64,000 nt of DNA from CAYQLY01 sp964418605. GTDB taxonomy: Bacteria > Bacteroidota > Bacteroidia > Cytophagales > Cyclobacteriaceae. Position numbers and translations under genes: made by a program. A model generated the notes under the pieces. The model saw only the letters and a program-made list of their open reading frames with translations. It was not told the DNA's origin and did not search any database. This document shows, in pieces, positions 54,101 to 63,551 of the stretch. The DNA is taken from assembly GCA_964418605.1 (NCBI GenBank), contig CAYQLY010000003.1, positions 1 to 64,000 on the forward strand, in the 5' to 3' direction. Each line of letters begins with the position of its first letter. Position 1 is the stretch's first letter.

Positions 54101-56567
54101 AAAAGAATACCTTCCCAATGTATACATTAGTGCTACACTTATTAAACCTATTACCAACAGTGCTATCCCACTTACTGTAGCCAATGGGGTAGCTCCTTTG
54201 TTTGCGGAAGAGAAATCACATCAACTGCCTTTAGAAATTATTGCGCCTGAAAAAAGCAGATCGAACACGAAGCAAACCATTACTGTTCGATCTAAGAAAA
54301 ATTCAAATATAGAAGTTACGCTAGCCGTAGTAGACGAAGGTATACTACAAATTAAAAATTATGAAACTCCTGATCCATATGGATTTTTCTTTCAACAACA
54401 AGCACTCCAGGTAAACTCTTATAATATCTATCCAAAATTATTTCCTGAAATAAAAATGGGTACAAGTGCTGTAGGTGGAGATGAAAGCGCTGATATGGGC
54501 AAACGAATTAATCCATTAACGAATACTCGAGTTAAGCTCATCGCCTTTTGGAGCGGTATTTTAAAAACCAATAGCAACGGTGAAGCTAGCTATCCTATTA
54601 GCATCCCTACATTCAGCGGAGATCTTCGCATCATGGCTGTCGCTTATCAAGGCAGCTCATTTGGATCAGCTTCAAAAAATATGAAAGTAGCAGATCCTGT
54701 TGTAGTAAGCACAGCTCTTCCACGATTTTTAAGCCCAGGAGATATTGCATCTATTCCCATTACATTAACAAATACAACAGCAAAGTCAACTTCTGCAAAC
54801 GTAACGATTCGTACAGAAGGGTTATTAGAAATCGAAGGGACCAAATCAAGTTCTATTTCACTCGCTCCTAATAAAGAAGGGGTGATTGTTTTCGAAGCAA
54901 AAGCAAAACAACAAATAGGTCAAGGCAAAGTTATTGTAGAAGTTGACGCTTTCGGCGAAACATTTTCTGAAAAAATTGATATCACTATTCGTCCAAGTGC
55001 TTCTCTACAAAAAATAAGTGGCGCAGGTGAAATCATAGCCAATCAATCTGGCATGATTAACCTAACCAACACTAAGTTTATGGAAGGATCAGGTAAAGCA
55101 AAACTAATTATCAGCAAATCTCCTCTCATTCAGTTTACTGATCAATTCAAATATTTGGTGCAATACCCTTATGGTTGTGTTGAACAAACCACATCCGCAG
55201 CCTTCCCTCAACTTTATTTCAATGAACTAGCTCCTTATTCTTCTAATAATAAGGCAACTAACTATAGTGAAGATGCCATGCATAACGTAAAACAAGCTAT
55301 CGTTAAACTTCAAGGCATGCAAATGCACCATGGTGGCCTTAGCTATTGGCCTGAAGGAGGAGGCGAAAGCTGGTGGGGAACCGCATATGCAGCCCATTTT
55401 ATGTTAGAGGCTAAAAAAGCAGGCTATGAGGTGAGTGATATAATTCTTAATCGAATGCTTGACTATTTAGAACAAAAAACAAAAACAAGAGATTTTGAAG
55501 AATACTATTACTACGATGAAACAGGAAAGTATAAAATAAAAAAAATTGCCCCTAAAGAAATCATTTATTCTCTTTATGTGTTATCTCATGCAGGAAGAAA
55601 AATGGCATCCGTAATGAGTTATTATAAATCTCATCAAGAGTATCTTTCATTAGACTCAAAATACTTATTAGCTACAACTTACTTATTACTTGGCGATCAC
55701 AAAAACTACCAAGTAATCTTACCTTCTAGTTTTACAGGGGAGCGTTCTATCAATAGCTTTGGTGGAAGTTTTTATTCGTATGTACGTGATGAAGCTATTG
55801 CACTAAATGCGCTACTTGATACAGATCCTAATAATTCACAGATTCCTATCATGGCTAAACATCTTTCTGCACAACTGCGCTCAAAATATTATTACTCTAC
55901 ACAAGAGCAAGCTTTCTCATTACTCGCTTTGGGTAAACTAGCTAAGAAAAGTAACCAGAGTAATGTATCTGCAGAGATTAAATCTAATGGATCAAAAATA
56001 GCTGACTTTAAAGGAGATAACATCTCTTTAAGCAACAAACTTATTGGCAATCAGATAACCATCGATACAAAAGGCACAGGAAGCCTTTATTATTTCTGGG
56101 AAATGGAAGGCATTACAAAAGATGGAAGCTATAAAGAAGAGGATAGCTATCTACGTGTACGAAAAACCTTTTATGACCGCAATGGCAATCCAATCACTAC
56201 AAATACATTCAAACAAAATGATTTAATTGTAGTTAAGCTATCTGTTTCAACAACAGATAATAGCAAAGCAGAAAATGTCGTTGTCACCGATATGCTCCCT
56301 GCTGGATTTGAAATTGAAAATCCAAGACTATCTAATATACCGGATATTAAATGGGTAACCAATGAAAGTACACCAGAGTATTTTGATGTTCGAGATGACC
56401 GTATCAACTTCTTTACAACAGCTGATCCATATACAAAAAATTTCTACTATGTGGTACGGGCTGTTTCTCCAGGCACATTTAAAATGGGGCCTGTGGGTGC
56501 TGATGCGATGTATAATGGCGAATACCATTCCTATTCAGGCTCTGCTACTATTCGCGTCATTAAATAA
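51147..56567 (+). CDS. Alpha-2-macroglobulin family lipoprotein
   Basis: From the ATG at 51147 this is an 1806-residue lipoprotein (lipobox at VSC, MLKKSIYVLYATLAIAFVSC). It contains the repeated MG domains (YRPGETIYLNTIIRDRQ, YVATNTPIQVPVIAVN, GEILIELDKEKYEVGEEA), the bait/thioester region with GCVEQTTS (Cys at about residue 1344), and a C-terminal receptor-like domain. Bacterial members trap proteases in the periplasm or at the surface. The thioester is intact. The usual partner, a PBP1C-type gene, is not next to it here. A strong terminator follows. Confidence 0.92.
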   Translation: MLKKSIYVLYATLAIAFVSCTKGKLYVKETNCKNEIEMQQNLVFTFNEDLVPDSLLNQWTDVAYIKFTPEVAGKFKWTTAHELTFSPATGFLPSTDYQVEILKEVTKYSTKKLSLSGEHTFTCHTPYLTLAGADAYWAKNTNGRIEARLALSFNYKVNSNDLSNVLDIEIDNQKVNYELNKQSTDDRIDIIIPQPVGQNYDKKKTKISIKKGLKPNEGITGTTTPIEYEAQLPDKSDFRILQITNDYEGDSGYITVYTNQTVDRNTFQKNIILYPEINFKTELVDGGFIIRGDFKSAETYQLTIKKTLKGIFGGSLPNDYQQAIAFGDMDPSIRFASKSGLYLTSKGEKNVGIKIINIPEVKVEVYKIYENNLLEFFRRGGYSYYNYSEENSYYDYGYDYSYINYPDYGDLVFSKLYDYKDIQKKEGNSILRLHFDEIAKWKGVYAVVVSSTKDYWVKATKTIAISDIGLIAKEGIDDITVFANSILNTKSLSGVEISLISSNNQDIYQATTNSKGVAEFKNVKKNAPGFSVKMITAKQGNEFSFIHFDQSRTTVSEADIDGIMENQTGYQAFIYGDRNMYRPGETIYLNTIIRDRQWNSAGKIPIKLSVLAPNGKEFTSIKGTLNEEGAFATSFTVPASSVTGTYTVQVYTSNDIYLNSKYISVEEFMPDRIKVNTTLSKVEFKPGEDVTLNATALNLFGPPAPNRNYEVELSLNASYFYPKGLDNYNFNLTKVDRTYTNDLRQGQTDEQGKLNEAFSIPDEYANRGVIEGTIYTTVFDETGRPVIRRNTFDIYTQNVFYGINLNDYYVATNTPIQVPVIAVNKTGKPLLNTPAKIQLINYSWQNVIEKDYNGKLRYRSEKKEVIVEEKLLTLNEKATSYVFTPKISGEYELRIMHPDADAYVSNHFYAYGYGSTSATSFEVDKEGEILIELDKEKYEVGEEATILFKNPFAGKLLVTVERNKIYDYFYIDADKKSATLTLPIKKEYLPNVYISATLIKPITNSAIPLTVANGVAPLFAEEKSHQLPLEIIAPEKSRSNTKQTITVRSKKNSNIEVTLAVVDEGILQIKNYETPDPYGFFFQQQALQVNSYNIYPKLFPEIKMGTSAVGGDESADMGKRINPLTNTRVKLIAFWSGILKTNSNGEASYPISIPTFSGDLRIMAVAYQGSSFGSASKNMKVADPVVVSTALPRFLSPGDIASIPITLTNTTAKSTSANVTIRTEGLLEIEGTKSSSISLAPNKEGVIVFEAKAKQQIGQGKVIVEVDAFGETFSEKIDITIRPSASLQKISGAGEIIANQSGMINLTNTKFMEGSGKAKLIISKSPLIQFTDQFKYLVQYPYGCVEQTTSAAFPQLYFNELAPYSSNNKATNYSEDAMHNVKQAIVKLQGMQMHHGGLSYWPEGGGESWWGTAYAAHFMLEAKKAGYEVSDIILNRMLDYLEQKTKTRDFEEYYYYDETGKYKIKKIAPKEIIYSLYVLSHAGRKMASVMSYYKSHQEYLSLDSKYLLATTYLLLGDHKNYQVILPSSFTGERSINSFGGSFYSYVRDEAIALNALLDTDPNNSQIPIMAKHLSAQLRSKYYYSTQEQAFSLLALGKLAKKSNQSNVSAEIKSNGSKIADFKGDNISLSNKLIGNQITIDTKGTGSLYYFWEMEGITKDGSYKEEDSYLRVRKTFYDRNGNPITTNTFKQNDLIVVKLSVSTTDNSKAENVVVTDMLPAGFEIENPRLSNIPDIKWVTNESTPEYFDVRDDRINFFTTADPYTKNFYYVVRAVSPGTFKMGPVGADAMYNGEYHSYSGSATIRVIK

Positions 56568-56587
56568 AGAAACTAAATTCAACTCAT

Positions 56588-56620
56588 AAAAAGTGATTAT
56601 ATAATATATAATCACTTTTT
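56588..56620. terminator. Terminator after the A2M gene
   Basis: AAAAAGTGATTATA (56588-56601) and TATAATCACTTTTT (56607-56620) are fully complementary over 14 bp with a 5-nt loop, ending in a T-run (TTTTTTTA) 20 nt after the A2M stop. Confidence 0.8.
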
Positions 56621-56649
56621 TTATATTATATAATGTAGCATGAGTTCCT

Positions 56650-56657
56650 TATCTTTG
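56650..56657 (+). promoter_or_regulatory. -7 promoter element of feoAB
   Basis: TATCTTTG matches the Bacteroidota -7 consensus, 35 nt before the feoA ATG. No clear -33 and no recognisable Fur-box palindrome were seen. Confidence 0.4.
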
Positions 56658-56692
56658 TATTATAAAATAATCCTCGTCTACCTCTTTTACAC

Positions 56693-56932
56693 ATGAAAAA
56701 TGACACTAAAACAGTAGCCGATTTAAGAATAAATGAAAAAGGCATTATTCACTCTTTCCAAGATGAAGAGCTGTCACTTCAATTAATGGAAATGGGATGC
56801 TTGCCTGGTACAGAAGTAACCATGAAACATGTAGCTCCTTTGGGAGATCCTATTTGTATTTATGTAAGTGGCTATAAACTATCACTACGTGTAAAAGAAG
56901 CCTCTACTATTCTTATTGACCCTGTAGAATGA
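56693..56932 (+). CDS. feoA: Ferrous iron transport protein A
   Basis: A 79-residue SH3-like protein (LRINEKGIIHSFQDEELSLQLMEMGCLPGTEVTMK, then DPICIYVSGYKLSLR). It assists FeoB. The stop overlaps the feoB ATG by 4 nt (ATGA), so translation is coupled. Bacteroidota often fuse FeoA to FeoB; here they are separate. Confidence 0.95.
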   Translation: MKNDTKTVADLRINEKGIIHSFQDEELSLQLMEMGCLPGTEVTMKHVAPLGDPICIYVSGYKLSLRVKEASTILIDPVE

Positions 56933-59046
56933 GTAAATCAATCCTACAAGTTGCCTTGATTGGCAATCCCAATGCCGGAAAATCTTCACTCTTTAATGAA
57001 CTAACCGGACTTCATCAAAAAATTGGAAACTTTCCAGGAGTAACAGTCGAAAAAAAAACAGGCTTATGTAAACTAGATACAACTACAAACGCTGAAATTA
57101 TTGATCTACCCGGCACCTATAGCTTATACCCCCGCTCGCTCGATGAGCGTATTGTATTTGATCTACTCACTAATCTTTATGAAAAAAAATTCCCCGATGT
57201 CGCTATAGTTGTCATCGATGCATCAAACCTAAAACGAAGTTTATTTTTATTTAGCCAACTACGCGATCTAGGAATACCTGTTATCATAGCACTCAATATG
57301 CTAGATGTTGCTTTCCAAAAAGGTATTCAAATAGATATTCCGCTATTAAAAAAAGAACTTAGTACGGAAATAATTCCCATTAATGCACGAAAAGGCAAAG
57401 GTATAGATAGTTTAAAAAAAGCATTAATTCACCCTTTAAAAAAACAAGATGTAATACCATCACCCTACTACACCCGCTACCAGCCACTCATTAAAGAAAT
57501 TAAAGAAAAATTTTCGCTTTCAACTGACTATCTTGCCTTTCTATATGCATTACAAACAAACTATATAAAAAATTTATCCATTACTGATAAAATACAAATT
57601 GAGCAAATCAATCAGAAACATCAATTCACTTGTAAAATTATTCAGGCAGAAGAAACTATTCATCGGTATGAGCAAATTGAATGGATCATCAAAAAAACAA
57701 CTAAAAAAATAAGAAATAAACCAGCCAATGAAGTCACACATTACATTGATAAAATAGTCACACATGCAATCGGAGGCTATGTTATTTTCTTCTCCATTCT
57801 TTTCTTAGTATTTCAAGCAATTTTTAGTTGGGCTTCAATACCCATGAATTTTATTGATCAAGGCATTACAGAGCTAACCAAATGGGTTCAGCATCATTTA
57901 CCTCCAGGGCCATTCACAGATTTATTAACAGAAGGTGTTCTATCAGGCTTAGGTGGAATTCTAATGTTCATTCCACAAATAATTATTCTATTTACTTTTA
58001 TTTCCATATTAGAAGAAACAGGATATATGGCACGTGTTGTTTTTTTAATGGATAAGATAATGAGAAAAGTAGGACTAAGTGGCAAAAGTGTAGTTCCTCT
58101 GATCTCAGGTGTGGCATGTGCTATCCCTGCTATTATGACTACACGAAATATACAAAATCAAAAAGAACGATTAATCACTATTTTTGTAACACCGCTTATG
58201 AGCTGTTCTGCTCGCATACCGGTATATACTATATTAATCGCACTTGTAATACCTAACAAACAACTACTTAATGGATTAATTAATTTGCAAGGAATTGCAC
58301 TTATGAGTTTATATCTATTAGGATTTATAATGGCTATTCTATCTGCTCTATTATTAAAATATATCATTCGATCACGTGAAAAGACCTATTTCATGATGGA
58401 GTTTCCAACATACAAAATGCCACGATGGAAACACGTTGGACTATTTATCTGGGATCGAGCTAAGTCATTCACGTGGGGTGCAGGAAAAATAATTATGGCT
58501 ATATCTATTATTTTATGGATACTTGCTTCTTATGGTCCTAAACACACGATGGAAAAAGCACAAAAAGATATTGAACAAAAGTATGCTACACATGCCATTT
58601 CAAAAGAGATTATCGATAGCAAAATACAAGCAGAAAAACTAGAGCATTCTTTTGCAGGACATATTGGTAAGGCTATAGAGCCAGCAATAAAACCCCTCGG
58701 ATTTGATTGGAAAATTGGAATTGCTCTAATCACTTCCTTTGCGGCACGCGAAGTATTTGTAGGCACTATGTCTACCATTTACAGCATAGGAAAAGACAAT
58801 GAAAATCAAGAAACCATTAAGGAAAAAATGAAAGCTGAAGTTCATGCAGATACTGGGGCACCAGTATATACAACAGCACTCGCATTTTCATTACTCATAT
58901 TTTATGTATTTGCGATGCAATGCATGAGCACATTAGCTGTAACGTATCGTGAAACCAATGGATGGAAATGGCCTCTTCTTCAACTTATCTATATGACTGG
59001 CCTAGCTTATGCAGGAAGCTTTATAACGTATCAGATTTTATCTTAG
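56929..59046 (+). CDS. feoB: Ferrous iron transporter B
   Basis: A 705-residue inner-membrane Fe(II) transporter with an N-terminal GTPase domain: G1 GNPNAGKSS (12-20), G3 DLPGTYSLYPRS, G4 NMLD. The membrane part includes the Gly-rich and conserved Cys-containing Gate motifs (PLISGVACAIPAIMTTRN; TPLMSCSARIPVYT). Its C-terminal end overlaps the stop of the convergent glycosyltransferase gene by 9 nt. Confidence 0.96.
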   Translation: MSKSILQVALIGNPNAGKSSLFNELTGLHQKIGNFPGVTVEKKTGLCKLDTTTNAEIIDLPGTYSLYPRSLDERIVFDLLTNLYEKKFPDVAIVVIDASNLKRSLFLFSQLRDLGIPVIIALNMLDVAFQKGIQIDIPLLKKELSTEIIPINARKGKGIDSLKKALIHPLKKQDVIPSPYYTRYQPLIKEIKEKFSLSTDYLAFLYALQTNYIKNLSITDKIQIEQINQKHQFTCKIIQAEETIHRYEQIEWIIKKTTKKIRNKPANEVTHYIDKIVTHAIGGYVIFFSILFLVFQAIFSWASIPMNFIDQGITELTKWVQHHLPPGPFTDLLTEGVLSGLGGILMFIPQIIILFTFISILEETGYMARVVFLMDKIMRKVGLSGKSVVPLISGVACAIPAIMTTRNIQNQKERLITIFVTPLMSCSARIPVYTILIALVIPNKQLLNGLINLQGIALMSLYLLGFIMAILSALLLKYIIRSREKTYFMMEFPTYKMPRWKHVGLFIWDRAKSFTWGAGKIIMAISIILWILASYGPKHTMEKAQKDIEQKYATHAISKEIIDSKIQAEKLEHSFAGHIGKAIEPAIKPLGFDWKIGIALITSFAAREVFVGTMSTIYSIGKDNENQETIKEKMKAEVHADTGAPVYTTALAFSLLIFYVFAMQCMSTLAVTYRETNGWKWPLLQLIYMTGLAYAGSFITYQILS

Positions 59047-59769
59047 CTTTTTGTAAGTATAATGTCGGTAAACTATACCAAAAAAATTACTTAACTCCTT
59101 AAAGATCGTTTTTAAACTCATGCGTGAAAATCGAACATCATCTCTGAGATGCAAGGGCACTATCTTAAATAAAATACTCTTATCTCTTGAAGCCATAGCT
59201 ACAAATTCGGTATCAAAAAGAAATCGCTTAACGATGGTTTTTAAAAAAATAGATCTCCCTTTATGATTAAAACCTTTTAATCCTGATTGAGTTTCATTAA
59301 TAGGTAGTCTAAGAAATAGTTTATTAAGCAACTGGGCCCACTTAGACGTTATTTTTCTTTTATAGGATAAATGATCGTAATAGTCTTTTTCACGAACACC
59401 AATGACTATATCAGCTCCTGCACGAAGTGCCTGTGCCATAGACACAAGGTTAGCAATTTGATATGGAAAGTCAATATCACTATAAATCTGATATGTAGCT
59501 GATGACTGCTCAACACCTTTTCGCAAAGCATACCCCTTGCCTTGATTTAAATCATAAGATATAAATGTAAAATAAGGAATATGAGTACGTATATACTCAA
59601 CTTTTTCAGAAGAAATAGGTCGACTAGATCCATCATTCACTATACTAAGACGAATAGAAAAATCAGGGAGCAACTTACATATTTCTCGATAATACAAAAC
59701 CGTATGCTTCTCCCACTCATCAGGAGGATTATAACACGGTTGAATGATATCTAGATCAAAAATATTCAA
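59038..59769 (-). CDS. GT-A family 2 glycosyltransferase
   Basis: A 243-residue cytoplasmic glycosyltransferase of the dolichyl-phosphate-mannose-synthase type: DIIQPCYNPPDEWE at the start, SIVNDGSS, LNQGKGYALRKGVEQ and YSDIDFPY as the DxD-like metal site, and SGLKGFNHKG later. It lacks the membrane helices of the longer forms. It follows a DUF2029-like integral membrane gene by 12 nt and may provide the lipid-linked sugar that this protein uses. Confidence 0.88.
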   Translation of the reverse strand: MNIFDLDIIQPCYNPPDEWEKHTVLYYREICKLLPDFSIRLSIVNDGSSRPISSEKVEYIRTHIPYFTFISYDLNQGKGYALRKGVEQSSATYQIYSDIDFPYQIANLVSMAQALRAGADIVIGVREKDYYDHLSYKRKITSKWAQLLNKLFLRLPINETQSGLKGFNHKGRSIFLKTIVKRFLFDTEFVAMASRDKSILFKIVPLHLRDDVRFSRMSLKTIFKELSNFFGIVYRHYTYKKLR

Positions 59770-59781
59770 AAAAATATATGT

Positions 59782-60933
59782 TTATTTGTTTAATTTTATA
59801 TGAGTCCTATTAGTTTGTTTTCTCCAAAATGAAAATTGAATAGCAACCCATATCACCACACAAGGCAATGCTTTTAATGAATAAGGGTCTAAATATGTTT
59901 CACGTACAAATTTAGGTATTAAATCTGTAGCATATAGTTCTGTTAAAAGAAAGGCAAATAAAACCAAAGAACTAGTAATCCATGACTTTTTATCTTGTAT
60001 AGCATACCAAATAGCCACTCCTGCAATAGCTATAATATAAGTAGGAGATTCTGATGCATGACTAAAGATCACAATCCATATCAAAATTGAGCTTAACAAT
60101 AGTGCCCGGAAATAAAACTGTTGAAAATAAGTATATCTAATATAGGCTAAACAAAACAAAACAACTCCTGCTAATTGAATATACCAACTCGAAATTTGAT
60201 TTGTAAACCAAGAGTAGATTATACCAATTAACGAAATACCCAAATTCGCTGTATGATCTTGAAACAAAATACGATACCATTCCTTATACAAAAACACCAA
60301 TTGAGAGAAGTCAACAACTATTAAAGGAAGACCTAGTAAGAATATTCCCCATAGCAACATATAAAATGCAAAACGAATTTTATGAGGATAGACTAAAAAC
60401 AAAGCAACTCCAACCAAACTATATATTTTTATAAAAGCACCTATACAAATACATAAAGCAGCCCATCCCACTTTTTCCTTCTCAAAAAAACTAAATGCCA
60501 AGATAATAAGTGCTGCAATGGCTATATTAGTTTGACTGTTCTGAATACACGTAATAAACTCAATCAAAGCAAACCAATAAATAATTATTTTTTTATCATC
60601 TGCAATAGGAAAACGCCGAATAGCTATTACAAACAATAAAGCACTTGTCGCATTCCATAATACAACTCCTAGCCATACAGGCATCACAGCATATGGAGCA
60701 ATAAATAACCCAAAAGTAGGACTATATAAAAAGAGATCAAAATACTCAGCCGGATATTCTAAATATAAATTTTGATTAGAAATAAGATGAAAAAATGAAA
60801 ATCTAAAAATGGTAAAATTATTAATGCTATGTAAACTATACTTATGAATAGTGGCACAAACAGCAACCAAAATATAAAGAATAAATAAAAATCGTGGATT
60901 ATTAATCCACCTTTTTAAAAAAAAGAAATCCAT
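59782..60933 (-). CDS. DUF2029/GT87-like membrane glycosyltransferase
   Basis: A 383-residue protein with about ten membrane helices. The N-terminal loop LYLEYPAEYFDLFLYSPTFGLFIAPYAVMP has the position and pattern of the GT87 (DUF2029) family, which uses polyprenyl-phosphate sugars in the periplasm. It starts the two-gene unit with the soluble GT2, consistent with a short glycolipid or protein-glycosylation step. The exact sugar and acceptor are unknown. Confidence 0.72.
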   Translation of the reverse strand: MDFFFLKRWINNPRFLFILYILVAVCATIHKYSLHSINNFTIFRFSFFHLISNQNLYLEYPAEYFDLFLYSPTFGLFIAPYAVMPVWLGVVLWNATSALLFVIAIRRFPIADDKKIIIYWFALIEFITCIQNSQTNIAIAALIILAFSFFEKEKVGWAALCICIGAFIKIYSLVGVALFLVYPHKIRFAFYMLLWGIFLLGLPLIVVDFSQLVFLYKEWYRILFQDHTANLGISLIGIIYSWFTNQISSWYIQLAGVVLFCLAYIRYTYFQQFYFRALLLSSILIWIVIFSHASESPTYIIAIAGVAIWYAIQDKKSWITSSLVLFAFLLTELYATDLIPKFVRETYLDPYSLKALPCVVIWVAIQFSFWRKQTNRTHIKLNK

Positions 60934-60989
60934 AGATAGTGAAATAAAAGATCAGCTAAGAGTCAAAAATAAAAAAACCAAGCTGAAAT

Positions 60990-61017
60990 AAAAAAGCGCC
61001 CTTCGGGCGCCTTTTTT
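60990..61017 (-). terminator. Terminator of the htrA gene
   Basis: On the minus strand a GC-rich hairpin GCGCCC-GAA-GGGCGC (61010-60996) is followed by a T-run (TTTTTTATTTCAG). It lies about 22 nt after the htrA stop and before the downstream membrane-glycosyltransferase gene. Confidence 0.85.
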
Positions 61018-61038
61018 AAAGTTCAACTATTATAGCCT

Positions 61039-62544
61039 TTACTTATTATTAATCGCATATACACCCTCACTACCATCTGTATAAAGACCCTCAATCAAAA
61101 TACCACCTGAAGAATTAGAAATAATTGTCTCCAACTCTTTTACAGTATAGATAGGGCGCTTATTAATAGATATAATGATAAATCCTTCTTTCACACCTGC
61201 CTCACGAAGCTTCCCTTCTTTCAACGTTTCTACAACGATACCTCCTTTCATAGAAAACTTACTTTTCTCTTTAAGTGTTGCTTCTCTAAATGTAGCACCT
61301 AACTTTTTGAAGAAGTCTTCCTCAGAAGATCGCTTCACAATAGCCGTTGTTCCAGCTTTGTTTTTCAACGTTGCTTTAACTGTATACTCTTTTTTATTCC
61401 GAACATACGTAATATCTATACTCTGCCCCGGGCGATAAAGTGCTATCTTTTGTTGAAGCTCTGTTACCTTTTTCACTTTCTCTTTATTAATAGCAATAAT
61501 AATATCACCACTTTTCAAACCAGCATCTGCAGCAGCACTTCCTTTATTCACCATATTAACATACACACCATCCAAACGATCGAGTTCTTTTTCTTCTTTA
61601 AACTGCGCATCTATCTCTCTAATTTCAACGCCTAATAATCCGCGTTGCACCTCTCCATATTTCAATAAATCATCTACTACTTTCTTTGCAAGAATAGAAG
61701 GAATAGCAAACGAATACCCGGTATACGTACCACCTAATCCTCCTAAGATCGCGGTATTAATTCCGATGAGCTCACCTTTTAAATTAACCAGTGCGCCTCC
61801 ACTATTGCCAGGATTAACTGCTGCATCGGTTTGAATAAAAGATTCAATCTGAAGATTATTATTATTCTCTCGCAATAAATTTAGATTCCTACCTTTTGCA
61901 CTTATAATTCCTGCTGTAACAGTAGACGTTAATTCAAATGGATTACCAACAGCCAACACCCACTCTCCTATTCTCATCTTTTCAGAATCTCCGAACCGTA
62001 AAAATGGCAGATTTTGTTCTCCTATTTTCAACAACGCTAAATCCGTAGTAGGATCTGTGCCAACGACTTTCGCAAAATACCTACGCTTGTCATCTAATAC
62101 TACCTCTATTGTTGCTCCTTTTTCTACCACATGGTTATTTGTTACAATATACCCATCTGAAGATAAAATCACACCAGACCCTGAAGCCATAGGATGAGAA
62201 GGTAGCTCAGTAGGAGGCGGACCATTTTTTCCATCATTAAAAAAATGAAAAAAATCTTCCAAAGGATCCATGCCCCTATCATGAGTTTCTCTGGAATAAT
62301 CTAATAATGTCACCCGAATATGGACAACCGCAGGCCTAGCTATCTCTGAAGCATAGATAAAGTTAAGACCTTCCGGAACAACCGCGGATGAGTCTGCCAA
62401 ATAGTTCACAAAATGAGCTTGTTGCTTTTGATCGAACGATGGCATAGCAGCATGCGGTTTAGTTGAATACAGCATCACCACTGTAAATACACAACTGAGG
62501 CCCGTAGCCAAACTAATCGTTAGAAAAAACTGTTTTTTAGTCAT
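61039..62544 (-). CDS. HtrA/Do-type periplasmic serine protease
   Basis: A 501-residue envelope protease/chaperone. An N-terminal signal anchor (about 6-26) is followed by the trypsin-like domain with catalytic triad H138 (NNHVV), D168 (TTDLALL) and S248 (GNSGGALV), then two PDZ domains (VQRGLLGVEIREID onward and GGIVVETLKEGKLREAGVKEG). It degrades misfolded envelope proteins under stress. A stretch between 80 and 115 is Asp/Asn/Pro-rich (THDRGMDPLEDFFHFFNDG), as in other Do proteases. It is monocistronic, with its own GC-rich terminator. Confidence 0.95.
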   Translation of the reverse strand: MTKKQFFLTISLATGLSCVFTVVMLYSTKPHAAMPSFDQKQQAHFVNYLADSSAVVPEGLNFIYASEIARPAVVHIRVTLLDYSRETHDRGMDPLEDFFHFFNDGKNGPPPTELPSHPMASGSGVILSSDGYIVTNNHVVEKGATIEVVLDDKRRYFAKVVGTDPTTDLALLKIGEQNLPFLRFGDSEKMRIGEWVLAVGNPFELTSTVTAGIISAKGRNLNLLRENNNNLQIESFIQTDAAVNPGNSGGALVNLKGELIGINTAILGGLGGTYTGYSFAIPSILAKKVVDDLLKYGEVQRGLLGVEIREIDAQFKEEKELDRLDGVYVNMVNKGSAAADAGLKSGDIIIAINKEKVKKVTELQQKIALYRPGQSIDITYVRNKKEYTVKATLKNKAGTTAIVKRSSEEDFFKKLGATFREATLKEKSKFSMKGGIVVETLKEGKLREAGVKEGFIIISINKRPIYTVKELETIISNSSGGILIEGLYTDGSEGVYAINNK

Positions 62545-62610
62545 ATGCTTTAATAAATGGTTTATTCAAGTTTTATAACGAAGAATAATATAATTGTATT
62601 TTATAAAAAA

Positions 62611-63483
62611 TTAAAAAAAATACATCGTAAAATGGGCTAAAAAATCATTTCCAGGATCAAGACTACATACCCCTTCTTTTTGGTTAAACTCGCCTTCAAA
62701 TCCAATAGCATCAGCTAAACCATACCAAGGCTCTATACAGATAAAGGATGCCTGGCTTTTTTTCCAAATACCTAAATACGGAAAGCCGGCAAAATCAACA
62801 GCCACACCATGGGCATGTTTATCTGATTTAAGATAAACTTTTTGAGAAGCTAAATTTTTAAAAACCAATGCATCCTTTTCAAAAAGCAAATCATTTAGTC
62901 TCAGTTGATTTTGATGAAGAGAAACAGGTTCTGTTTTTCCTGTAAACAACCCATCTTTGAGTAAATACCGCTCCAATAATTCGGAAGACTCAAATTGAAT
63001 ATAATAGTCAGAAAATAAATTCTTATTTATTAATGGACAATTAAATCCCGGATGTGCGCCTAAACTAAAATACATTTTATCCTCTCCTCTATTCACCACA
63101 CGGTATTCCACACAAATAGCCGACTGATTAAGTGTGTAGGTAATTTCTAATTCGAAATAAAATGGGAAAACAGCTCCTGTTTTTTCATCATCACGTAACT
63201 GGTAAGAAGCACTCGACGACGTGGACTTTATGCACGTAAACTCTCTATCACGCGCAAAGCCATGCTGAGAAAGATGATATACGTGTCCTTTCCAATGATA
63301 GCTATCATTTTTTAACTTTCCTACAATCGGAAATAGAATAGGCGCATGACGAGACCAAAATTGAGGATCCGCATTCCATAAATAGTTTAATTTGGTTTGC
63401 TTAGAATACACTGAAACCAACTCCGCACCTTTGGCTTCGACCTCTACAATTAAATCTTCATTTTCTAAACGTAACATGCCCAT
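62611..63483 (-). CDS. LacX-type aldose 1-epimerase family protein
   Basis: A 290-residue galactose-mutarotase-like protein. Features are LRLENEDLIVEVEAKGAELVSV, FWSRHAPILFPIVGKLKND, the His of LSQHGFARDREF, and FSLGAHPGFNCPL. It belongs to the LacX-like branch, which interconverts anomers of hexoses or related sugars. It starts just after the terminator of the T9SS cargo gene; M3 (MLRLENE) is an alternative start. Confidence 0.88.
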   Translation of the reverse strand: MGMLRLENEDLIVEVEAKGAELVSVYSKQTKLNYLWNADPQFWSRHAPILFPIVGKLKNDSYHWKGHVYHLSQHGFARDREFTCIKSTSSSASYQLRDDEKTGAVFPFYFELEITYTLNQSAICVEYRVVNRGEDKMYFSLGAHPGFNCPLINKNLFSDYYIQFESSELLERYLLKDGLFTGKTEPVSLHQNQLRLNDLLFEKDALVFKNLASQKVYLKSDKHAHGVAVDFAGFPYLGIWKKSQASFICIEPWYGLADAIGFEGEFNQKEGVCSLDPGNDFLAHFTMYFF

Positions 63484-63488
63484 CCATA

Positions 63489-63530
63489 AAAAAGAGTAAG
63501 CAAACTTAACCGATTTGACTTACTCTTTTT
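63489..63530 (-). terminator. Terminator between T9SS cargo and epimerase genes
   Basis: AAAAAGAGTAAG (63489-63500) pairs perfectly with CTTACTCTTTTT (63519-63530). Read on the minus strand the hairpin ends in a T-run, 22 nt past the T9SS gene stop. Confidence 0.75.
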
Positions 63531-63551
63531 AAAAAAAACAATGACACTTTT

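Noticed and set aside
60990..61017. GC-rich hairpin as another REP-like element
   Set aside because: It lacks the GTT-NNN-AAC core and the AAAGGG tail and has a T-run in the right place, so it is an ordinary terminator.
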